NCBI GenBank assembly: GCA_938016625.1 | Contig: CALILB010000395.1 | Coordinates: 1-8,602 of the forward strand | Direction of reading: 5' to 3' | DNA from: an uncultured bacterium | GTDB taxonomy: Bacteria; Acidobacteriota; Thermoanaerobaculia; Multivoradales; JAHEKO01 | Length of the DNA stretch: 8,602 nt | Part shown: piece by piece, positions 1-4,748 of the stretch | Numbering within the stretch: the stretch's first letter is position 1 | Layout: each line of letters begins with the position of its first letter | Position numbers and translations under genes: made by a program | The notes under the pieces: model-generated | What the model was told of the DNA's origin: nothing | Seen by the model: only the letters and a program-made list of their open reading frames with translations | Database searches by the model: none

Positions 1-777
1 CAGCGCCATCAGGGCGGTGTTGCGCGGGTAGCGCTCCGCCAGCGCCTGATAGCAGCGCACCCGGGTGTAGTGATCGACGTCGCCCGGCTTGGTCATCCCC
101 ACCACCGGGTGGATCAACAGGTTGGCCTGGAGATCGCGGGCGGCCCGCAGCGTGAGCTCGTAGTGGGCGCGGTGCATGGGGTTTCTGGTCTGGAAAGCGA
201 CAATCTTGCGCCAGCCCAAACGACTGAAGCGGCGCCGGGTCTGCTCGGGGGTCAGGCGGAAGCGGACGAAATCGTAGTGGGGCGGCAACTCGATCCCCTC
301 GATACGACCGCCGACGGCGACGTTGTTGGTGCGCTCGAAGAGATGGGCGACACCGGGGTGCTTGCGGTCGAGGGTGCCGTAGACCGCCTGTGCCTTGGTC
401 TCCCGGTCGAGCTTCCACATGTCGTCGACCGTGAGGACCGCCAGCATGGTGCCCTCGGGGTCGCGCAGCGCCAGGGGCTTGCCCTTCTCCAGCTTCTCCG
501 CCACCTCCTCGGTGACGTCGAGGGTGATGGGGAGCGGCCACAGGGTGCCGTCGGCCAGCCGCATCTTTTCGCACACCGACTCGAAGTCGGCCTGACCGAG
601 AAAACCGGTCAGCGGCGAGAAGCCGCCATTCATGAGCAGCTCCAGATCACAGATTTGGCGTGGGGTGAGATCCCACGAGGGCCACTCCAGCGAGGCCTCT
701 TTGAGCTCGGCGCGGCGCTCGTCGTCGACCAGCAGGTCGACCAGAGTGCCGCCGTGTGGGGTGTTCAAATGGTCCAC
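1..777 (-). CDS. sat: ATP sulfurylase (sulfate adenylyltransferase), 3' end outside the window
   Basis: Sulfate adenylyltransferase makes adenosine 5'-phosphosulfate and pyrophosphate from ATP and sulfate, the first step of sulfate activation in the cytoplasm. The frame is open from a GTG at 777 to the left edge, giving 259 residues. An N-terminal PUA-like domain (about 1-170) carries MNGGFSPLTGFL at residues 49-60. The catalytic domain begins near 171 and shows QTRNPMHRAH at 196-205, the nucleotide-binding Q-x-RNP and HxxH signature of the family, then HPVVGMTKPGD at 223-233. GTG at 777 is chosen because GGAG (790-787) sits 9 bases upstream and the protein begins just ahead of the conserved domain. 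The family is about 390 residues, or about 570 when fused to APS kinase, so at least a third is missing and a CysC fusion cannot be excluded. It follows the toxin-antitoxin cassette after a 246-bp gap, so it probably has its own promoter. Confidence 0.96.
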   Translation of the reverse strand, partial: MDHLNTPHGGTLVDLLVDDERRAELKEASLEWPSWDLTPRQICDLELLMNGGFSPLTGFLGQADFESVCEKMRLADGTLWPLPITLDVTEEVAEKLEKGKPLALRDPEGTMLAVLTVDDMWKLDRETKAQAVYGTLDRKHPGVAHLFERTNNVAVGGRIEGIELPPHYDFVRFRLTPEQTRRRFSRLGWRKIVAFQTRNPMHRAHYELTLRAARDLQANLLIHPVVGMTKPGDVDHYTRVRCYQALAERYPRNTALMAL

Positions 778-786
778 GAGAAAGTA

Positions 787-790
787 CTCC
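787..790 (-). promoter_or_regulatory. Ribosome binding site of sat
   Basis: GGAG on the minus strand lies 9 bases before the GTG at 777-775. It decides the start, because no ATG lies in frame nearby and the next in-frame candidate, TTG at 816, has no comparable site. Confidence 0.7.
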
Positions 791-898
791 AGTTTGTTGG
801 TTAATCGATCAAGCAATCGAGGCGCAGACGTCCCACCTCTGGCTACAACTTACCGTCCGTATCGGATGATGGGAGGATCTGGACTCGAGCTTTGCAGC

Positions 899-918
899 CG
901 GGCCCTCCAACGGGCCCG
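899..918. other. GC-rich hairpin in the gap between vapC and sat
   Basis: CGGGCCC (899-905) and GGGCCCG (912-918) form a perfect 7-bp stem around the 6-base loop TCCAAC. On the minus strand it lies about 105 bases downstream of the vapC stop and 120 bases upstream of the sat start. It could therefore be a terminator-like structure for the cassette or a fold in the sat leader. No run of T follows on either strand, so it does not match a standard intrinsic terminator. In the rest of the 778-1023 gap I could not identify a convincing sat promoter. Confidence 0.45.
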
Positions 919-974
919 CGGAAGGTGAAGTCTACTCGGGGGTCGGGCCGCGGTCAACAGCCATCTAACGGAAA

Positions 975-1021
975 TCGGCCGGCACGGAAACCGATCGGCC
1001 GGCACGGAGACCGGCCGCTTC
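975..1021. repeat. 47-bp direct repeat, copy A (downstream of vapC)
   Basis: This copy matches 1792-1838 in the same orientation at 44 of 47 positions. It begins two bases beyond the vapC stop codon. Internally it holds two copies of a roughly 20-bp unit starting CGGCCGGCACGGA. It also holds a hairpin with a 7-bp stem, CGGCCGG (996-1002) and CCGGCCG (1011-1017), with loop CACGGAGA. There is no T-run beside it. It could be a dispersed intergenic palindromic element, a factor-dependent terminator, or one end of an inserted cassette. Confidence 0.85.
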
Positions 1022-1023
1022 AT

Positions 1024-1437
1024 CTAGCTGACGGTCTGCAGGCCGCTGGCTCTTGCGGCCTGGGCGAGGGCGTGGTCGTGGGTGGCCATCGTGAGATCGG
1101 TTTCGAGCTCATCACGCCACATCAGCGCGGTTACCAAGTGGATGGCGTCGAGGGTTCCGAGGGCCGTCGGCAAGGGCTGGGAGGCGCGCGCCAGGACGGG
1201 CGCCGACACCTCGACGACCTCCAGCGATGCCGTAAGTCCAAAGACTGCCTCCCGCAGCTGGACGAGCTCCGACTCCTCGAGCATGCCTGCAAGCCTGAGA
1301 CGGTCGAGGGTGCGCAAGCACTCCACCTCCACGAGGGCACTGGCCACACCTCTCTCGACGGTGTCCCACTGCTCCAGTGCCCCAGCCTGGCGGAGGAGCA
1401 ACCGCAGGAGGACCGAGCTGTCGACGTAGGCGATCAG
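1024..1437 (-). CDS. vapC: VapC-family PIN-domain toxin ribonuclease, likely CTG start
   Basis: This is the toxin of a type II toxin-antitoxin pair. VapC proteins are Mg2+-dependent PIN-domain RNases that cut tRNA or rRNA and stop growth until bound by antitoxin. From CTG at 1437 it has 137 residues, normal for the family. The acidic PIN residues are in place: D6 in LIAYVDSSVLLR, E39 in LVEVECLR, D97 in TLDAIHLVTAL and D121 in MATHDHAL. The start is unusual. No ATG, GTG or TTG in this frame lies far enough upstream to include D6. The first ordinary start, TTG at 1401, would remove the strand bearing D6. CTG (1437-1435) overlaps the antitoxin TGA as CTGA, mimicking the common ATGA overlap and suggesting translational coupling. 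ACG at 1440 is an alternative. The family assignment is firm; the target is unknown. Confidence 0.9.
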   Translation of the reverse strand: MIAYVDSSVLLRLLLRQAGALEQWDTVERGVASALVEVECLRTLDRLRLAGMLEESELVQLREAVFGLTASLEVVEVSAPVLARASQPLPTALGTLDAIHLVTALMWRDELETDLTMATHDHALAQAARASGLQTVS

Positions 1438-1694
1438 CGTTTGCCCCGATCTTCGAGCAGCAGCTCGACAACGTCGACCTCCACCTTTGGCGCCACCGGC
1501 AGCGGCACCTTCGAGGGAGGCGGTGCACCCGCTGCCGGCTTACGGATGCGGAGCAGGCCGCGGCCGGTGCTCTCGGGCACGATGCGAGCGATCGGCGTCT
1601 GCCGGTCGAGCACGGTGAGGGTCTCTCCCTGGCGGACCTTGCGCAGGTGTTCGCTGAGCCTGGCCTTCAAATCGGCTATGCCCACACTTGACAT
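1434..1694 (-). CDS. vapB: Phd/YefM-type (VapB) antitoxin
   Basis: An 86-residue antitoxin that would bind and neutralise the VapC toxin and repress its own promoter. Residues 1-45 have the Phd/YefM DNA-binding and dimerisation pattern: VGIADLKARLSEHLRKVRQGETLTVLDRQTPIARIVP without gaps, starting at residue 4. A Pro/Ala/Lys-rich linker (about 52-70) follows. The acidic, leucine-rich tail DVVELLLEDRGKR (74-86) would be the toxin-binding segment. ATG at 1694 is chosen because the Phd domain begins at once; the frame stays open upstream to at least 1802, but that stretch contains the promoter and operator and does not resemble the family. No Shine-Dalgarno precedes the ATG, which fits the predicted leaderless transcript. 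Its TGA is overlapped by the toxin start. Phd-type antitoxins paired with PIN toxins are common, so the symbol is by partner rather than by fold. Confidence 0.92.
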   Translation of the reverse strand: MSSVGIADLKARLSEHLRKVRQGETLTVLDRQTPIARIVPESTGRGLLRIRKPAAGAPPPSKVPLPVAPKVEVDVVELLLEDRGKR

Positions 1695-1729
1695 GACTAT
1701 ATGATAGTCACTTATGGTCACAATAGTCA
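1694..1729. promoter_or_regulatory. Palindromic operator with extra half-sites upstream of vapB
   Basis: TGACTATATGATAGTCA (1694-1710) is a perfect inverted repeat of 7-bp arms around a 3-bp centre. The half-site ATAGTCA recurs as ATGGTCA (1714-1720) and ATAGTCA (1723-1729), so three half-sites face the same way at 10- and 9-bp steps, close to one helical turn. The array covers the whole predicted promoter and touches the first base of the antitoxin ATG. It is the likely binding site of the antitoxin or the toxin-antitoxin complex. That binding is inferred; the repeats are read directly. Confidence 0.75.
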
Positions 1730-1730
1730 A
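1701..1730 (-). promoter_or_regulatory. Predicted sigma-70 promoter of the vapBC cassette
   Basis: On the minus strand, TTGACT (1730-1725) and TATCAT (1706-1701) resemble the -35 and -10 boxes, with an 18-bp spacer. Only six bases separate the -10 box from the antitoxin ATG at 1694, so transcription should begin at or within a base or two of the A of ATG, giving a leaderless mRNA. The boxes overlap the palindromic operator and its extra half-sites, as expected for an autorepressed toxin-antitoxin promoter. The stretch is visibly richer in A and T than its surroundings. Confidence 0.7.
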
Positions 1731-1791
1731 ATCGGCTTCGGCTCCCCGCCTCATTCCTACTAGACGTAAAGCAGTCTCCGTTTCTTGGTTC

Positions 1792-1838
1792 TCGGCCGGC
1801 ACGGAGGCCGATCGGCCGGCACAGAGACCGGCCGCTTC
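1792..1838. repeat. 47-bp direct repeat, copy B (between the Omp85 gene and vapB)
   Basis: Second copy of the element at 975-1021, in the same orientation, with starts 817 bp apart. Two of the three differences (AA in copy A, GG here) change the first unit so that this copy contains the perfect palindrome GGCCGATCGGCC. The third lies in the loop of the 7-bp hairpin (1813-1834), leaving the stem unchanged. It starts 22 bases beyond the stop codon of the Omp85 gene. Both copies thus sit just 3' of a minus-strand gene and also bracket the toxin-antitoxin cassette. Confidence 0.85.
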
Positions 1839-1839
1839 G

Positions 1840-1854
1840 GGCCCTCGCAGGGCC
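1840..1854. terminator. Possible terminator hairpin after the Omp85 gene
   Basis: GGCCCT (1840-1845) and AGGGCC (1849-1854) pair in a 6-bp stem with a 3-base loop, 6 bases beyond the Omp85 stop. The hairpin of repeat copy B follows directly in the transcript. Tandem GC-rich hairpins here are a plausible end for the tamB-Omp85 transcript, but there is no T-run, so termination is inferred from position only. Confidence 0.4.
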
Positions 1855-1860
1855 TGGCGC

Positions 1861-4734
1861 CTAGAAGGCGTTGCCGAAGCTGAAGAGGATGACGTAGGGG
1901 TCTTCTTGCGGCAGTTTGTCCAGTTTCCAGCCGATCTCCACCCGCAGGGGGCCGACAGGGGAGATCCAGCGCATGCCTACCCCGATACCGGGTCTGGAAT
2001 CTCCGAGATTGACGTTTCGCCAGTCGGCCCAGACGTTGCCGGCGTCAACGAAGGCGCTGCCACCAAAGGTGCCAAAGATGGGAAAGCGATATTCGAGGTT
2101 GGCGATCAGCAAGGCATTGCCACCGATCGGCACCAGTCGCGGCTCGGCTTCCGGGTTGTCCGGATCCGGTACAACCAGCAAAGTCTCGCCGGGAACACCC
2201 AGGGTGTCGCGCTTGTAGGCGCGGTGGGTGGTGCGACCACCGGCGAAGAAGCGCTCGGAGATGGGGATGTATCTCGACGGCAGATCCTCGGGAACGGTGG
2301 GATCGTTCACGGTCGGGGTGCCGACAGGCTCGATGCCCCCGATGCGAAAGCTCGCTGCCAGCACGCCGAAGTGGCCGAGGCTGAAATAGCCCGTCTGTTG
2401 GGTGAAAAGCTTGAGGAAGCTGGCGTCGGCCGCGAACAGAGGGAAGGCGTATTCGAGCTGGACGGATGTGCTCCAGCCGGTCGTCGGATCGATGGGGTCG
2501 TCGCGATGGTCCCAGGTATTGCTTGGTGTGATGCTGGAAATCCTCACCTCGCTCAGCTCACGATCGATCTCGATCGCTTCGAGAGCGGGATCGACATCGA
2601 GAGTGTCCACGAGCCGGTAGTTGTAGAGGATGGCGTGCCGCTGGCGATTTGTGTAGCGCTGGAGGAAGACCTGGCCGCCCTGCCGCCGGGAGTCGAAACT
2701 CTCTCTTTCCTCGGCGATATAGAAGAGCGAGTACGTGGTCGGGATGTGGGCACGCCCGATATAAGACTGCCGTATCAGGGCCCGGCCAAGCTGCTCGCGT
2801 TGGCTGTAACGCAGGTCGATCCGCCCACCCAGGGCGCGGCCCATGAGATTGCTGTGGGCGAAGCCGAGGATGCCGCTGAAGCCCGCCTCCGAGTCGAAAC
2901 CCGCGCCGTAGGTGACCCGTCGGTTCTTCCCCTCCTCCACCCGCACCAGAACATCGCGCGCGCCGCTGAAGGGCGTCCCGGGCGACCGACGAATCTCGAC
3001 CCGTGAGAAGACGCCGAGATCGTAGAGCCGCCGCTGCGCCTCCAGCAGTCGGCCCGCACTCAGGGTCGAGCCGGGCCGCAAACCGATGGCCCTCCGTAGC
3101 ACCGAGGTGCGGGTCTTTTGATTTCCCCGGATGATGACGCGGTCGACCACGCTCTTTGGTCCCTCGAGGACCTGGATGCCGATGTCCACCAGGGTCCGCT
3201 CTTCGTTCCACTCCTGCTCGGTGGAGAGCTGGACCACAGCAAAGCCCCGTTCCTCGTAGCGGGCGCGGATGGCGTCCAGAGATTCATCCAGCAGACGCGG
3301 GTGAAACGGACCACCCGGTCGCAGAGCAAGGCCTTGTGCGAGCTCGTCCGCATCCAGCTCCTCGACTCCGTCGAAGCTCAGACCCACGACCCGGCGCTGG
3401 GGTCCCTCTTCGATCGGAATAATGACTCGCAGCCGGTCGTTTTGGCTTTCGATCTGGGGGGGACCGACTTCCACTTCGTAGAAACCGTTGAGCAGATAGT
3501 AGGAACGGATGTTGTCGATGTCGTCGTCCAGAACCTGATCCACCAACCTGCCCGATCCCTTGACAAACAGCCGTCGCGGCGAGCTCAAGATGAGTGGCGC
3601 CAGGTCGAGCTCCGAGATGGCCTCGTTACCGACCAGTTCCACCGACTCGAGCCTGTAGACAGGGCCGGGCTCGACGGTCAAGCTGAGCTCGAGGATCTCC
3701 TCCGAGCGCTGCTCCTGCCAGTCGACCTCGACGCGGTGGTGACCCTGCTGCTGGTAGAAGTTGCGGATGCGAGAGGTGGATTGGAGAAGCATGACCTCAT
3801 CAAAACGCTCGCGCCCGAGAAATGGGATCAGGTCTCTTTTATTCAGGACCTTGAGATCGGTACCGGTGACTTCGATCTCGAACCGGGGACCGATCGAGAT
3901 TGGATAGACCAGGTTGACCCTCTCGTTCTCCCAGTCGATCTCCTCGTGGGCCCGGTCCACCAACGCCAGTCGGTACTCCCGCTCGATGAGCCATCGCTCG
4001 AGTTGCTCGGCGTCGGCGCGAACCGTTCGCTGGCTGAATCGCTGTTCCGGCCCTGCCCGCAGCCGATCGTGGAGCTCGTCTTCGCCAAAGGGAGAGATGT
4101 CGCCATCGAAGCTCACGGTTCCGACCACGAACGGCGTCCCACTGTCGACGTGAAACACCACCTCGGCCTGTTTGAGCTCGTCATCCACATCCACCGCCAC
4201 CCGCACCCGCGCCGCCAGGTATCCGCCCTCCTCGAACAGCTCCTGCAGCCGGTAGACACCGCGAATGACCTGGGTCTCGTACAGAGGCTGGGCCGGCTGC
4301 ACTTCGAGCGCTTCCCGCAGCTCGGCCTCATTGATTCCCGACTCGCCCTCGATCCGGACCTCTCGGACCTGGACCCGCGTCCACAGAGCAAAGGTAACGT
4401 CCACGCCGCCGTCCCGCGACGGCAGGGCGAAGGCCTCGATCTCGCCCGCGAGGCCGGAGGCCTGGAGGGCACGAAGACTCTCCGCCACGGCGGTAGGGTC
4501 GAAGGCCTCACCGGCACGGATCTCGACCAGCTCCTCGATGTCCTGAACCCGGCCCAGGGGAGCATCGCTGCGGATCTCCACTCGACCCACGAGGGCGGCG
4601 GCGCACGCTCGAGCCGTGCTGTCCGAGAGCACCGAGGCCACCGGTCCCGAGCCGACCACGAGCGCCACTAGCACAAGAGCGATGCGGCTCGCGACTACCG
4701 CTCCACGCGGCGGGGTTCTTGCGCTATGACACAC
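1861..4734 (-). CDS. Omp85-family outer membrane assembly protein (BamA/TamA type) with seven POTRA repeats
   Basis: Omp85 proteins sit in the outer membrane; periplasmic POTRA domains receive clients and a 16-strand barrel inserts or translocates them. From GTG 4734 the product has 957 residues. An Arg then hydrophobic stretch (about 17-36) is a likely signal peptide, with cleavage possible after PVA (33) or ARA (43). I divide the periplasmic part into seven POTRA-like units, about 50-118, 120-198, 201-281, 283-357, 359-444, 446-525 and 527-602. The last ends in the typical LYDLGVFSRVEI. The barrel (604-957) contains FFAGGRTTHRAY (loop 6), SPVGPLRVEIGW, and a terminal Phe as the beta-signal. 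GTG 4734 is preferred over the adjacent GTG 4737 because GGACGAG ends 5 bases before it. BamA usually has five POTRAs and TamA three. The tamB neighbour 14 bp upstream suggests a TamA-like partner, but a BamA role is equally possible. Confidence 0.93.
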   Translation of the reverse strand: MCHSARTPPRGAVVASRIALVLVALVVGSGPVASVLSDSTARACAAALVGRVEIRSDAPLGRVQDIEELVEIRAGEAFDPTAVAESLRALQASGLAGEIEAFALPSRDGGVDVTFALWTRVQVREVRIEGESGINEAELREALEVQPAQPLYETQVIRGVYRLQELFEEGGYLAARVRVAVDVDDELKQAEVVFHVDSGTPFVVGTVSFDGDISPFGEDELHDRLRAGPEQRFSQRTVRADAEQLERWLIEREYRLALVDRAHEEIDWENERVNLVYPISIGPRFEIEVTGTDLKVLNKRDLIPFLGRERFDEVMLLQSTSRIRNFYQQQGHHRVEVDWQEQRSEEILELSLTVEPGPVYRLESVELVGNEAISELDLAPLILSSPRRLFVKGSGRLVDQVLDDDIDNIRSYYLLNGFYEVEVGPPQIESQNDRLRVIIPIEEGPQRRVVGLSFDGVEELDADELAQGLALRPGGPFHPRLLDESLDAIRARYEERGFAVVQLSTEQEWNEERTLVDIGIQVLEGPKSVVDRVIIRGNQKTRTSVLRRAIGLRPGSTLSAGRLLEAQRRLYDLGVFSRVEIRRSPGTPFSGARDVLVRVEEGKNRRVTYGAGFDSEAGFSGILGFAHSNLMGRALGGRIDLRYSQREQLGRALIRQSYIGRAHIPTTYSLFYIAEERESFDSRRQGGQVFLQRYTNRQRHAILYNYRLVDTLDVDPALEAIEIDRELSEVRISSITPSNTWDHRDDPIDPTTGWSTSVQLEYAFPLFAADASFLKLFTQQTGYFSLGHFGVLAASFRIGGIEPVGTPTVNDPTVPEDLPSRYIPISERFFAGGRTTHRAYKRDTLGVPGETLLVVPDPDNPEAEPRLVPIGGNALLIANLEYRFPIFGTFGGSAFVDAGNVWADWRNVNLGDSRPGIGVGMRWISPVGPLRVEIGWKLDKLPQEDPYVILFSFGNAF

Positions 4735-4739
4735 CACGG

Positions 4740-4746
4740 CTCGTCC
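4740..4746 (-). promoter_or_regulatory. Probable ribosome binding site of the Omp85 gene
   Basis: GGACGAG on the minus strand lies within the 14-bp gap after the tamB stop. It is 2 bases from GTG 4737 and 5 bases from GTG 4734, which favours the latter as the start. The match to the consensus is imperfect, so coupling to tamB translation may contribute. Confidence 0.45.
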
Positions 4747-4748
4747 AG

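Noticed and set aside
70..804. 244-codon open frame on the plus strand at the left end
   Set aside because: It lies opposite sat, whose minus-strand frame carries the QTRNP and HPVVG signatures and a good ribosome binding site.
975..1021. CRISPR-like array
   Set aside because: There are only two copies, 817 bp apart with genes between them, and the internal units are adjacent without spacers.
892..1704. Plus-strand open frame across the toxin-antitoxin cassette
   Set aside because: It is antisense to both vapC and vapB and runs through repeat copy A; no recognisable protein.
1695..1802. N-terminal extension of the antitoxin to 122 residues
   Set aside because: The extra stretch contains the promoter boxes and operator, and the Phd domain begins directly at the ATG at 1694.
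975..1838. Insertion sequence or composite transposon
   Set aside because: The flanking repeats are direct and hairpin-bearing, no transposase is encoded, and no target-site duplication is visible.
3118..4671. 517-codon open frame on the plus strand opposite the Omp85 gene
   Set aside because: Antisense shadow of a clearly conserved POTRA-coding gene; high GC suppresses stop codons, and the translation shows no family pattern.
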